A DNA stretch of 64,000 bases from Marinibaculum pumilum (lineage in GTDB: Bacteria; Pseudomonadota; Alphaproteobacteria; Ferrovibrionales; Ferrovibrionaceae): assembly GCF_042646425.1 (NCBI RefSeq), contig NZ_JBHRTR010000031.1:1-64000 (forward strand), written 5' to 3'. Position numbers and translations under genes: made by a program. A model generated the notes under the pieces. The model was not told the origin of the DNA, did no database searches, and saw nothing but the letters and a program-made list of their open reading frames with translations. This document shows, in pieces, positions 51,528 through 60,258 of this stretch (position 1 is its first letter; each line of letters starts with the position of its first letter).

Positions 51528-52610
51528 CACGGTCACGACCGGCGGCAGGCGCTGCGCCTCGGCGCCGGGGCCCTGCTGGGCGCCGGTGCGGGCGCCGTCA
51601 TGCGCCCGGGCGCGGGCGGGGCCGTTGCGATCGCCGCGGACAGCGCGGTGGCCGTGACGGAGCGTGCGCGCGCGTTTCTCGCCCTGCTGCCGGACGGCCA
51701 GGCCCGGAAGGCGTTGCTGCCGTTTGACGATGACGGCAGGCGCGACTGGCACTACACGCCGCGGCGCCGGCCCGGCGTCACCCTGGAGGAGATGCCGGCC
51801 ACCGCCCGCACCGCGCTCTGGGACCTGCTGGGCACGGTGCTGAGCGCGACCGGCCTGGAGCGCACCCGCGACGTCATCCGCACCGAGGCGGCGCTGGCGG
51901 CGATCACCGGCAATGTCTCCTTCCGCAATCCGGAGAACTATGCCCTGGTGGTCTTCGGCGCGCCGCAGCAGCGCATGCCCTGGGGCTGGCGGTTCGAAGG
52001 GCATCACCTGTCCCTCAATGTCACCCTGGTCCCCGGCGATCGGACAACCGGCGATCCGCCGGCGATCGCGGTCACGCCGGCCTTCTTCGGCGCCAATCCG
52101 GCCACCGTGCCGGCGGGGCACAGCCATGCCGGGCTGCGTGCCCTGGGGGCGGAGCAGGACATCGCCTGGGATCTGGCCGGCAGCCTGACCGCGGCGCAGC
52201 GCGACATGGTGCTGCTGCAGCCGCGGACCTTCGGCGACATCCTCACCGGGCCGGGGCGGGAGGACAGCCTGAAGGCGCCTGCCGGCCTCGCCTTCGACCG
52301 CCTGTCGGAGACGCAGCAGGGCCTCATGCTGGCCCTGGTCGACAGCTACCTGGCTGCGATGCGGCCGGAGATCGCGGCGGCGCAGCGGGCGGCGATGCGC
52401 GATGCTGGCCTGGCGCGGCTGCATTTCGCCTGGGCCGGGGCATTGCAGCCCGGCCGGCCGCATTACTTCAGGCTGCACGGACCGACAGCGGTCATCGAGT
52501 TCGACAACAGCCAGAACGATGCCAACCATGTGCATTCGGTCTGGCACCGGCCGGGCCATGATTTCGGCGGCGACCTGCTGGCCGGCCATTATGCCGGGGA
52601 CCGGCACTAG
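51516..52610 (+). CDS. DUF3500 family exported protein
   Basis: A 364-residue protein with a twin-arginine-like signal (HDRRQALRLGAGALLGAG, cleavage uncertain, about 38-42). The mature part matches DUF3500: FDDDGRRDWHYTPRRRPGV, then MPWGWRFEGHHLSLNVT and the C-terminal FRLHGPTAVIEFDNSQNDAN and HVHSVWHRP. The many conserved His, Asp and Asn residues hint at metal binding or hydrolysis, but no activity is established. It follows the redoxin gene by 27 bases in the same direction. Export through Tat would suit a cofactor or metal loaded in the cytoplasm. The start lies in a 16-bp tandem duplication. Confidence 0.75.
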   Translation: MGRRHGHDRRQALRLGAGALLGAGAGAVMRPGAGGAVAIAADSAVAVTERARAFLALLPDGQARKALLPFDDDGRRDWHYTPRRRPGVTLEEMPATARTALWDLLGTVLSATGLERTRDVIRTEAALAAITGNVSFRNPENYALVVFGAPQQRMPWGWRFEGHHLSLNVTLVPGDRTTGDPPAIAVTPAFFGANPATVPAGHSHAGLRALGAEQDIAWDLAGSLTAAQRDMVLLQPRTFGDILTGPGREDSLKAPAGLAFDRLSETQQGLMLALVDSYLAAMRPEIAAAQRAAMRDAGLARLHFAWAGALQPGRPHYFRLHGPTAVIEFDNSQNDANHVHSVWHRPGHDFGGDLLAGHYAGDRH

Positions 52611-52873
52611 CGGACGGCGGCATGCATGAGGCGGCCGCGCAACGAGCTCGGCCATGCAGGCAATGCAGACCTACCGTTCCGGCGCTGTTCAGCGCCGTGC
52701 CGCCGGGATAGAAGAGCGGCAATGCCGGCCGGCGCGGATGCCGGCCGTCCGCCATCCGGCCGGCCGTCCTGCGGCGGTCCGGCCCTGCGGTGCCTGAAGC
52801 GGAACGCCACCATGCCTTCACCTTTCGCCCTGCTGCCGGCGGCGGCAACGGCGTCCCTTACGGTCCGGCCGTC

Positions 52874-53893
52874 ATGAAGACCGGCGGCTTTCACGGCGGC
52901 GCGGCCGGTGCTGCGGAGGCCGACCTGCAGGCATCGGACATGCCGGCGGCCGGCCCGACGGACCGGCGGCAGGACCGGGTGGTGCTGGGGATCGCGCTGG
53001 TGGTGCTGGCGGCGATGACCTTTCCGCTGCTGAACGCGTCGGTGAAGTTCCTCACCGCCTTCTATCCGCTGCTGATGATCATCTGCATCCGCTACTTCAC
53101 GCACATGGTCTATACCAGCATCGCCTTCTTCCCGCGCTACGGCTGGCGGCTGTTCTGGCCCTCCCGTCCGGTCCTGCAACTGGCCCGGTCGCTGCTGCTG
53201 CTGGGCGCGACCGCCTGCTTCTTCAACGCCGTCACCACCCTGCCGCTCACCACCGCCTCGACCATCGCCTTCACCGGGCCGCTGCTGATCACCGCCCTGT
53301 CGGTGCCGCTGCTGGGGGAAAAGGTCGGCATCCAGCGCTGGAGCGCGGTGGCGGTGGGTTTCCTGGGCGCGGTGATCGTGGTGCAGCCCTGGGCCGGCGG
53401 GCCACAGGGCGATGCCGGCGGGCCGGCCTCCTACCTGGCGGCGCTGTCGGCCTTCGGCAGCGCGCTCTGCTATGCCTTCTACCAGATCGCCGGGCGCAAG
53501 CTGGCCGCCCACGACCCGCCGGAGACCTCGATCTGCGTGACCGCCGTGGTGGCGGTCATCGTCACCGGCATCGTCGGCATCTTCCAGATCGACTGGGTGC
53601 CGATGGTGGAGTGGTGGCATGTCCTGGTCTTCGCCGCGACCGGGCTGTTCGGCGGCTTCGGGCATTATTTCGTCACCCGGGCGCTGGTCTACGCCCCGGC
53701 ATCGGTGCTGTCGCCGTTCGACTATGCGCAGCTGCTGGGGGCGACCCTGCTGGGCTATTTCATCTTCGGCAACTTCCCGGACATCTACACCTGGATCGGC
53801 GCGGCGATCATCGTTGCCAGCGGCATGTTCATCACCTGGCGGGAATACCGCCTGTCGATCGCCCGCCGCCAGGCCGCGGCGCTGGCGCTCTGA
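52874..53893 (+). CDS. EamA/DMT family transporter, copy 1
   Basis: A 339-residue membrane protein with ten hydrophobic segments in two EamA halves, as in drug/metabolite exporters. Blocks shared with copy 2 include PLLNASVKFLT, FPRYGWRL, SLLLLGATACFF, PLLGEKVGI, AVIVVQPW, KLAAHDPPETSI, GHYFVTRALVYAPASVLSPF and GMFITWREY. ATG 52874 is used; the first 38 residues are a loose cytoplasmic extension and ATG 52940 is an alternative start nearer the first helix. About 260 bases of GC-rich sequence before it show no gene. It precedes an alpha/beta hydrolase and a second copy of itself. Substrate unknown; riboflavin, amino acids or other metabolites are moved by relatives. Confidence 0.83.
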   Translation: MKTGGFHGGAAGAAEADLQASDMPAAGPTDRRQDRVVLGIALVVLAAMTFPLLNASVKFLTAFYPLLMIICIRYFTHMVYTSIAFFPRYGWRLFWPSRPVLQLARSLLLLGATACFFNAVTTLPLTTASTIAFTGPLLITALSVPLLGEKVGIQRWSAVAVGFLGAVIVVQPWAGGPQGDAGGPASYLAALSAFGSALCYAFYQIAGRKLAAHDPPETSICVTAVVAVIVTGIVGIFQIDWVPMVEWWHVLVFAATGLFGGFGHYFVTRALVYAPASVLSPFDYAQLLGATLLGYFIFGNFPDIYTWIGAAIIVASGMFITWREYRLSIARRQAAALAL

Positions 53894-53955
53894 CACGGCC
53901 GGCGGACCGGACATGCACGCGGCACTGTCGCTGCGCCGGCGCCTGCGCTAAGACC

Positions 53956-54855
53956 ATGGCCATGGATATCGGTCACGGCTTTCTGCAACTGGACGAGGTG
54001 AAGCTGCATTACGCGCGCAGCGGCGACGCGGGGCAGCCGCTGATGCTGTGCGTGCACGGCTTCCCGGAATACTGGCACATGTGGCAGCCGCTGCTGGAGG
54101 AGTTCGGCCGCGACCATCTGGTCGTGGCGCCGGACATGCGCGGCTACAACCTCTCCGACAAGCCGGCGGATGTCGCCGCCTATGCGCCGAAGAAGCTGGT
54201 CGGCGATATCGACGGGCTGCGCCGCGGCTTCGGCGCGGAGCGCTTCACCCTGGTGGCGCATGACTGGGGCGGGGCGGTCGCCTGGGCCTATGCCATCGCC
54301 CATCCGGAGCGGCTGGACAGGCTGGTGATCATCAACGCCACCCATCCGGCGACCTTCCTGCGCGACCTGCTGCGGCACCGGCCGCAGACCGAGGCCAGCC
54401 AGTACATGCGCCTGTTCCGGTCGCCGGAGGCGGAGGCGAAGCTGTCGGCCGACAATTATGCCTGGATGTGGGACTTCACCTTCCGCCGTCATCACGAGGC
54501 CGGGCAGATGAGCGATGCCGACCGCGACGCCTACCTCGCCGCCTGGTCGCAGCCCGGCGCCCTGACCGGCGGGCTGAACTGGTATCGCGCCACCCGCATG
54601 CCGGTGCCGAAGCCGGAAGAGGCCGATCCCGCCGCAGCCCTGCCGCCGATGCCTGACACGACGGTCCGGGTGCCCACCCTGGTGATCTGGGGGGAACAGG
54701 ATCATGCCCTGCTGCCGCACCTGCTGGAGGGGCTGGAGGAGTATGTTCCCGACCTCACCGTCCATCGCCTGCCGCAGGCGAGCCACTGGGTGATGCAGGA
54801 GGAGCCGGACCAGGTGCGCCGGATCATCCGCGACTATATCGCGGCGCAGCCGTGA
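53956..54855 (+). CDS. Alpha/beta hydrolase, epoxide-hydrolase-like
   Basis: A 299-residue hydrolase of the epoxide hydrolase/haloalkane dehalogenase group. The oxyanion region is HGFPEYWHMW, followed by APDMRGYNLSDKP. The nucleophile elbow HDWGGA carries Asp rather than Ser, as in epoxide hydrolases. The cap has a NWYRA tyrosine, and the acid and base are in WGEQDHAL and ASHWVMQEEP. All catalytic positions are present. The gene lies between two EamA transporter paralogues in the same direction, so it may detoxify or process a compound that those carriers move. Confidence 0.83.
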   Translation: MAMDIGHGFLQLDEVKLHYARSGDAGQPLMLCVHGFPEYWHMWQPLLEEFGRDHLVVAPDMRGYNLSDKPADVAAYAPKKLVGDIDGLRRGFGAERFTLVAHDWGGAVAWAYAIAHPERLDRLVIINATHPATFLRDLLRHRPQTEASQYMRLFRSPEAEAKLSADNYAWMWDFTFRRHHEAGQMSDADRDAYLAAWSQPGALTGGLNWYRATRMPVPKPEEADPAAALPPMPDTTVRVPTLVIWGEQDHALLPHLLEGLEEYVPDLTVHRLPQASHWVMQEEPDQVRRIIRDYIAAQP

Positions 54856-54877
54856 AGCGACCGCCGGTCCCGCAGGG

Positions 54878-55849
54878 ATGAGCGCGCCGGACGGCCCGCC
54901 CGTCGGCGCGATCGGGCCGGTCGCGCCGGCCAGCCGGCTGCAGGACCGCTTCGCCGTCGGCATCGGCTTCATGCTGCTGGGCGTGCTGAGCTTCCCGCTG
55001 ATGAACGCCTCGGTGAAATATCTGACCGGCTTCTACCCGGTCCTGATGATCGTCTGCCTGCGCTATGTCAGCCACTTCCTGTTCACCGCCGCGGCCTTCA
55101 CGCCGCGCTACGGCTGGCGGCTGTACGTGCCGTCGCGGCCGGGGATGCAGCTCGCGCGCTCGCTGCTGCTGCTGACCTCGACCGGCTGCTATTTCTTCGC
55201 GCTGACCGCGCTGCCGCTGACCACGGCGGTTACCATCGGCTTCACCACCCCGCTGATCGTCACCGCCCTGTCGATGCCGCTGCTGGGGGAAAAGGTCGGC
55301 ATCTACCGCTGGTCGGCGGTGGTGCTGGGCTTCACCGGTGCGGTGATCATCGTGCAGCCCTGGGGCGCGGGCCCGCAGGCCGATGCCGGCGCGGTCTCCC
55401 CCTACCTGGCGGCGGGGTCCTCGTTCTGCAGCGCCACCGCCTATTCGCTGTACCAGATCCTCAGCCGCAAGCTCGCCGCGCACGACCCGCCGGAAACCTC
55501 GATCGTCTTCACCGCGACGGTGGCGGTGGTGATCACCGGCATCGCCGCCCTGTTCGTCGTCGACTGGGCGCCGATCCAGGCCTGGTGGCACATCCTGCTG
55601 TTCGCGGCGACCGGCTTCATCGGCGGCTTCGCCCACTATTTCGTCACCCGCGCCTTCGTCTATGCGCCGGCCGCCCTGCTGTCGCCGTTCGGCTATGGAC
55701 AGCTGCTGACCGCGACCGCGCTGGGCTATGTCATCTTCGGCGATTTCCCGGACGCCTGGACCTGGCTGGGCGCGGCGATCGTCACCGCCTCCGGCCTGTT
55801 CATCACCTGGCGGGAATATCTCGCCGCCAGGGCGCGGAACCAGCTGTGA
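54878..55849 (+). CDS. EamA/DMT family transporter, copy 2
   Basis: A 323-residue ten-helix carrier, clearly a paralogue of the EamA gene 1 kb upstream, with the same PLLGEKVGI, KLAAHDPPETSI and ITWREY blocks. The two flank an epoxide-hydrolase-like gene. The copies differ mostly in helices 3-4 and 7-8, which line the substrate path in related transporters, so they may differ in specificity. The gene ends in a GTGA overlap with trmO, so it is translationally coupled to a tRNA-modification enzyme with no obvious functional link. Confidence 0.83.
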   Translation: MSAPDGPPVGAIGPVAPASRLQDRFAVGIGFMLLGVLSFPLMNASVKYLTGFYPVLMIVCLRYVSHFLFTAAAFTPRYGWRLYVPSRPGMQLARSLLLLTSTGCYFFALTALPLTTAVTIGFTTPLIVTALSMPLLGEKVGIYRWSAVVLGFTGAVIIVQPWGAGPQADAGAVSPYLAAGSSFCSATAYSLYQILSRKLAAHDPPETSIVFTATVAVVITGIAALFVVDWAPIQAWWHILLFAATGFIGGFAHYFVTRAFVYAPAALLSPFGYGQLLTATALGYVIFGDFPDAWTWLGAAIVTASGLFITWREYLAARARNQL

Positions 55850-56364
55850 GCCTGCCGAAGAGCCGCGCCGGCGATGTCCGCCTGGCGGTCGACCCGGCCG
55901 CGATGGCGGCCGATGCCGGGCTGGTCTTCATCGGCCGCATCCGCACGCCCTGGACCGACCTCGATGCCTGCCCGAAGAACCTGCGCGAGGCGCGGCAGCG
56001 GATGGGGCAGGGCGGCACGGCCTGGGCAGAAGTCGATCCGCCGTTCCGGCCGGGCCTGGCGGGCCTCGAAGGCCAGCGCCACCTGATCCTGCTCTACTGG
56101 ATGGGGCAGGCGTCCCGCGACCTGATCGTGCAGGCGCCGGCTCACCGGCCGGCGCCCGTCGGCACCTTCGCGCTGCGCAGCCCGGCGCGGCCGAACCCGG
56201 TCGCCCTGGCCGTCGTGTCCCTCCTGGGCCTGGAGCCCGGCGCCGGCCGGCTCCATATCGACGCCATCGACTGCCTGGACGGCACGCCGCTTCTGGACAT
56301 CAAGCCCTGGCTGCCCGGCGTCGACCTGCCGCCGGGCGGAACGGCACCGGGTCAGCCGGCGTAG
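55846..56364 (+). CDS. trmO: tRNA m6t6A37 methyltransferase TrmO-like
   Basis: A 172-residue protein of the TrmO/TsaA (YaeB-like) family, which methylates the N6-threonylcarbamoyl adenosine at position 37 of tRNA-Thr using S-adenosylmethionine. Readable family parts are FIGRIRTPW near the start, HLILLYWM, SPARPNPVALAVVSLLGLE and DGTPLLDIKPWLP near the end. The PRQ-type substrate motif of better-known members is altered to PKNLREAR here, as in a subgroup. The start is GTG 55846, overlapping the upstream transporter stop as GTGA; no ATG is better. Its stop overlaps the convergent esterase gene by 13 bases. Confidence 0.78.
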   Translation: MSLPKSRAGDVRLAVDPAAMAADAGLVFIGRIRTPWTDLDACPKNLREARQRMGQGGTAWAEVDPPFRPGLAGLEGQRHLILLYWMGQASRDLIVQAPAHRPAPVGTFALRSPARPNPVALAVVSLLGLEPGAGRLHIDAIDCLDGTPLLDIKPWLPGVDLPPGGTAPGQPA

Positions 56365-57497
56365 ACCGCCCGCTCGTAGTCCTCGTAGGCGTGCATGAAG
56401 CCCGGCTCGGCGAAGGGCAGGGACTGGGTCATGATCACCGCCGCCAGGTCCTTCGCCGGGTCGATCCAATAGTGGGTGTTGCAGACGCCCGCCCAGGCCA
56501 GCGAGCCGGCGGAGCGCATGCCGGGGGCATCCTCCTCCAGTCGCAGGAAGGCGAAGGCGTGGGTCTTCTTCAGGCCGGGGAACAGGTCGACATCGGCGGT
56601 GACCGGCGGTGCCGCCGTCTTCATGACGCCGACGGTCAGGTCGCCGATCTGGTTGGCGCACATGGTGGAGACGCTTTCCGGCGTGAGGATCCGCGCACCG
56701 TCCAACTCGCCGCCGCGCAGGATCATGCGGCAGAACCGCAGATAGTCCGGCGCCGTCGAATAGAGGGCATGGCCCATGCCGTAGAATTCCGGCTGCGGCG
56801 GCGGCGCCAGCTCGAAGGGCGCGAACTGCCCGTCCTCGCCGCGCGCTTTCAGCTCGGCGAGCCGGGCGGCCATGCCGCCCTCGCATTCGAACCCGCTGGA
56901 GGCCATGCCCAGCGGCTGCAGGATCTCCTCAGTGACAAATGCATCGATGCGGCGGCCGTCAACCGCCTCCACCGCCTGGCCCAGCCAGTCGATGCCGATG
57001 CCGTAGTCCCAGCGGCTGCCCGGATCGAAGGCCAGCGGATAGTTCAGTGATGCCTTCATGCCGGAGACGATGGTCGGATGGCCGGTCTTCTCCATCCAGC
57101 GGGGCACGTCCGGGTTCCAGAACTCGTAGCAGAAGCCGGAGGTATGGGTCGCCAGGTGGCGGATCGTGCATTCGGTGCGCGGCGCGCGCAGCACCGGCTC
57201 ATCGCCGTTCCAGCCGTCCAGCACCTTGATGTCCCGGAAGGCGGGGAGGATCTCCGCCACCGGCGTGTCCATCGAGAGCTTGTTCCGCTCGATCATGATC
57301 ATCGCCGCGACGGAGCCGACGGCCTTGGTCATGGAAAAGATGCGGAATACCGTGTCCTCGGCCGCGGGGCGGCGGGGCGCGGCCTCGCCGGCGGCGCCGG
57401 AGAAGGTGGTGCCGGCGGCATTGCCGGTCATCGCGACAAGGAACGGCGCATCGCCGCGCGCCACGCAGCGTTCCAGCACCGACTGCAGTTCGGTCAT
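56352..57497 (-). CDS. Beta-lactamase-like serine esterase (family VIII type)
   Basis: A 381-residue serine hydrolase of the class C beta-lactamase/family VIII carboxylesterase group. The SxxK catalytic motif is FSMTK (Ser55, Lys58), the second Tyr lies in WDYGIGID (Tyr165), and the last motif area is WAGVCNTHYWIDP, where esterases replace the KTG box of lactamases. HTSGFCYEFW near 117-127 is typical of this esterase type. No signal peptide is seen, so it is probably cytoplasmic and not a resistance enzyme. The start at 57497 has a GGGGAGG site. It converges on trmO with a 13-base overlap and diverges from the GAF kinase gene. Confidence 0.83.
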   Translation of the reverse strand: MTELQSVLERCVARGDAPFLVAMTGNAAGTTFSGAAGEAAPRRPAAEDTVFRIFSMTKAVGSVAAMIMIERNKLSMDTPVAEILPAFRDIKVLDGWNGDEPVLRAPRTECTIRHLATHTSGFCYEFWNPDVPRWMEKTGHPTIVSGMKASLNYPLAFDPGSRWDYGIGIDWLGQAVEAVDGRRIDAFVTEEILQPLGMASSGFECEGGMAARLAELKARGEDGQFAPFELAPPPQPEFYGMGHALYSTAPDYLRFCRMILRGGELDGARILTPESVSTMCANQIGDLTVGVMKTAAPPVTADVDLFPGLKKTHAFAFLRLEEDAPGMRSAGSLAWAGVCNTHYWIDPAKDLAAVIMTQSLPFAEPGFMHAYEDYERAVYAG

Positions 57498-57702
57498 GAT
57501 GGTTCCTCCCCTTCGCACGGCCATCACTGCCGGCCGCTTGGGCCCCATCCTAGCCGGCTTCTGCAGCGATGGCACAACCGGAACGACAGGTCTGACCCGC
57601 ACGCGCATCTGACTGGACGTGCACGCCGCAGCCATTTGCCATAGAGTGGTATCCGCTGCGCCAGTCGGGCGGCGTGCCGCCGGACAACGGAGAGGGTCTG
57701 AC

Positions 57703-58896
57703 ATGCAGATGGAAAGATTGAGGACCCGCGACGTCTTCGTGACCGAGGCGCTGGCGCGCCGGGAACCCAGCGATCCCGATTTCGTTCTCGACAACCTGGC
57801 CCTGCAGGACCTGGCTGCCCGCATGGTGGCGGACCCGGAAGCTGTCCTTTCGCACCTGGTGGACCTGGCCCTGGAGGCTACCGGCAGTGTGTCGGGCGGC
57901 ATCAGCGTGTTCGAATCCGAACCGGCGCCCGGCCTCTTCCGCTGGCATAACCTGCGCGGCGAACTGGAGCGGTTCAGCGGATGCACCACGCCGCGCCACT
58001 ACAGCCCTTGTGGCGTTTGCCTGGATGAAAGCCGGCCGGTGCTGGTCGAAAAGCCCGAGCGGGCCTATTCCTGGCTGGTCGAGGCCGGCGTCGGGCTGCC
58101 GGAGTGCCTTCTTGTGCCGCTGTTCGTGGGCGGAACGGAGCCGCTGGGCACATTGTGGGTGGTGTCGGAGGAGGTCGGCCATTTCGACCGGGGGCACACC
58201 AAGATCCTCAGCGATCTTGCCAGTTTCACCGGCATGGCGCTTCACATGCGCTGGTCGAGGGAACGGCTGGAGGCGGCGCTGGAAGAGCAGCGGTTGCTGA
58301 TGCAGGAACTGTCGCATCGCGTGAAGAACAGCCTGCAGGTGGTCGGCGGGATATTGCGTCTCGATGCCAGGAACGCCGGCGCGGAGGCGGGCGAGCTGCT
58401 GCTGCGGGCGGCCGGGCGCGTGCAGTCGATTGCGACGATCCATGATCTGGCCTGCCGGTCGGACAGTTGCCAGAGCATCGAGCTTTCCGACTATTTCACC
58501 GCCCTGGCCGAGGCCCTGGAGGAATCCACTGCCGCGCAGGAAAGGGCGGTCCGGGTGAAGGTCCGGATGCCGCGGCTGATGCTGCCCTCCGACACGGCCA
58601 TCGTTCTCGCCCTCATCGTGAACGAGACAGTGACCAACGCAGTCAAGCATGCGTTCGAGGGTCGGGACGGCGGCACCGTGCGGATTCTTGGGGAAGCGGC
58701 CGGCGGACGGTTGAAGCTGACGATCGCCGACAATGGCCGTGGCAAGGGAACAGCGGCACCGTCAGGTGGCCTGGGGTCGGGCCTCATCCAGCGGTTGGCG
58801 CTGCAGCTCGGTGCCGAGTTGAGCGAAGCGGACGGGCCGGAAGGGCATGCCGTGGTCCTGGATATGCCGGTTGCGGATCTGACATCGCTCGCTTGA
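57703..58896 (+). CDS. GAF-domain HWE/HisKA_2-type histidine kinase
   Basis: A 397-residue cytoplasmic kinase. An N-terminal GAF domain (about 40-185) has the TPRHYSPCGVCLDESRPVLV block common in alphaproteobacterial sensor kinases. The phospho-acceptor region is MQELSHRVKNSLQVV (His205), the HisKA_2/HWE type. The ATP site has NETVTNAVKHAF and DNGRG, with a compact G-rich GLGSGLIQRLA end. Kinases of this kind often feed general stress regulators or light and redox pathways through PhyR or single-domain regulators. No receiver gene is adjacent. A GGAGAGGG site precedes ATG 57703, and TAGAGT at 57642-57647 may be a -10 element. It converges on rnd after a 31-base gap. Confidence 0.87.
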   Translation: MQMERLRTRDVFVTEALARREPSDPDFVLDNLALQDLAARMVADPEAVLSHLVDLALEATGSVSGGISVFESEPAPGLFRWHNLRGELERFSGCTTPRHYSPCGVCLDESRPVLVEKPERAYSWLVEAGVGLPECLLVPLFVGGTEPLGTLWVVSEEVGHFDRGHTKILSDLASFTGMALHMRWSRERLEAALEEQRLLMQELSHRVKNSLQVVGGILRLDARNAGAEAGELLLRAAGRVQSIATIHDLACRSDSCQSIELSDYFTALAEALEESTAAQERAVRVKVRMPRLMLPSDTAIVLALIVNETVTNAVKHAFEGRDGGTVRILGEAAGGRLKLTIADNGRGKGTAAPSGGLGSGLIQRLALQLGAELSEADGPEGHAVVLDMPVADLTSLA

Positions 58897-58927
58897 CCGG
58901 CATGCAGGGTCGGGCAGCCCGGCAGCT

Positions 58928-60109
58928 TCAATCCTCCAGCGGGATCACCCGCGGCCGGGCGCCGCCGACGGCGAGCGCCAGCTTGCCGGCCTTCAGCGCC
59001 AGCGCATCCTCGCCGAAGATCTCGCGGCGCCAGCCTGCCAGGGCGGCGACCTCCGCCGCGTCGTCGGCGGCGATCGCCTCCAGGTCGTCGGAGGTGGCGA
59101 TCAGGCGCTGCGCCACGTCGTGCTCTTCCGCCTTCACGCGCAGCAGGACCCGCAGCAGTTCCACGATCGAGGCCGGCGGCTTCGCCTTGCGGGGCTGCCG
59201 GTCCTGCATCGGCCATTCGGATTTCGGCGTGTCGATGCCGCGCTTGATCGCGGCCATCAGCGCCTTGCCCATCGGGCCCTGGGCGAAGCCCCTGGGCATG
59301 CCGCGGATCCGCGACAGGCCGGCCTCGTCGGTCGGCGGGTGGCCGGCGATGTCCAGCAGCGCCTCGTCGCGCAGCAGCCGGTTGCGCGGGATGTCGCGCT
59401 CCTGCGCGGCGCGCTCCCGCCAGGCGGCGACCTCGCGCAGCACCGCCAGCGCGCGGGGCTTGGCGCCGCGGGTCTTCACCCGCAGCCAGGCATCCTCCGG
59501 CTGCATCGCATAGGTGCGCGGGTCGGTCAGGCGCCCCATCTCCTCCGCCAGCCAGGGGGTGCGGCCGTTCTCTTCCAGCTGCGCCTTCAGCGCCAGAAAG
59601 ACCTGCCGCAGATGGGTGACGTCGCTCAGCGCATAGTGGATCTGCCGGTCGGTCAGCGGCCGTCGCGACCAGTCGGTGAAACGCGAGGACTTGTCGATCT
59701 CCGCCCCCGCCAGCTGAGCGACCAGCTTGTCGTAGGCGACCTGGTCGCCGAAGCCGCAGACCATGGCCGCGACCTGGCTGTCGAAAATCGGCGCCGGCAG
59801 CCGGCCGGACCGCTTGTAGAAGATCTCCAGGTCCTGCCGGGCGGCATGCAGCACCTTCACCATGCTGTCGTCGTGCAGCAGCTCGTCCAGCGGCGCCAGG
59901 TCGATGCCTTCCGCCAGCGGGTCGATCACGGCGCCGCTGCCCTCCGGCGCCTTGCCATCGTCATCGACCGGTCCGGCGACCTGCACCAGGCAGAGCTGCG
60001 GCCAGTAGGTGGACTCCCGCATGAACTCGGTGTCCAGGGTGATGTAGTCGGCGCCCTTCAGGCCCTCGCAGAAGGCGGCGAGCGTATCGGTGTCTGTGAT
60101 CAATGGCAT
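58928..60109 (-). CDS. rnd: Ribonuclease D
   Basis: A 393-residue 3'-5' exoribonuclease used in tRNA and small RNA 3'-end maturation. DEDDy catalytic parts are readable: ITLDTEF (Asp26, Glu28), VKVLHAARQDLEIF (second Asp) and HYALSDVTHL (Tyr and last Asp). An HRDC-type helical region follows (about 200-290: LAVLREVAAWRERAAQERDIPRNRL), with a C-terminal tail of the normal length. The gene diverges from aspS, an arrangement I believe is frequent in alphaproteobacteria. The start at 60109 gives the expected N terminus. Confidence 0.92.
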   Translation of the reverse strand: MPLITDTDTLAAFCEGLKGADYITLDTEFMRESTYWPQLCLVQVAGPVDDDGKAPEGSGAVIDPLAEGIDLAPLDELLHDDSMVKVLHAARQDLEIFYKRSGRLPAPIFDSQVAAMVCGFGDQVAYDKLVAQLAGAEIDKSSRFTDWSRRPLTDRQIHYALSDVTHLRQVFLALKAQLEENGRTPWLAEEMGRLTDPRTYAMQPEDAWLRVKTRGAKPRALAVLREVAAWRERAAQERDIPRNRLLRDEALLDIAGHPPTDEAGLSRIRGMPRGFAQGPMGKALMAAIKRGIDTPKSEWPMQDRQPRKAKPPASIVELLRVLLRVKAEEHDVAQRLIATSDDLEAIAADDAAEVAALAGWRREIFGEDALALKAGKLALAVGGARPRVIPLED

Positions 60110-60168
60110 GCCGGCTCTTTAGCATGGGGCCGCGGATATTGCATGGGGGAGGGCGCGGGGCGGGCTGC

Positions 60169-60197
60169 TTGACTTCCGCCGGTCAAGGCTGGCATGT
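60169..60197 (+). promoter_or_regulatory. Possible aspS promoter
   Basis: TTGACT (60169-60174) is followed after 17 bases by GCATGT (60192-60197), in the divergent rnd-aspS gap about 60-90 bases before the aspS start. The -35 box is good and the -10 box weak. TTGAC and GTCAA arms also make a small dyad here. Confidence 0.35.
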
Positions 60198-60258
60198 CAG
60201 CCGCGCTTTTCCCCCCACGATTGCCGGAGCCCCGGGCCCCAGCGGCCGGGCGATTGTC

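Noticed and set aside
52611..52873. Possible small gene or leader RNA before the first EamA gene
   Set aside because: Only GC-rich sequence with weak stems; no start with a ribosome site and no recognisable fold.
56352..57497. Beta-lactamase resistance gene reading of the esterase
   Set aside because: The SxxK and Tyr motifs fit family VIII esterases, the KTG-type box is replaced, and no export signal is present.
57498..57989. N-terminal extension of the esterase into the GAF kinase gene
   Set aside because: No family similarity, and ATG 57497 has a strong ribosome site at the right place.
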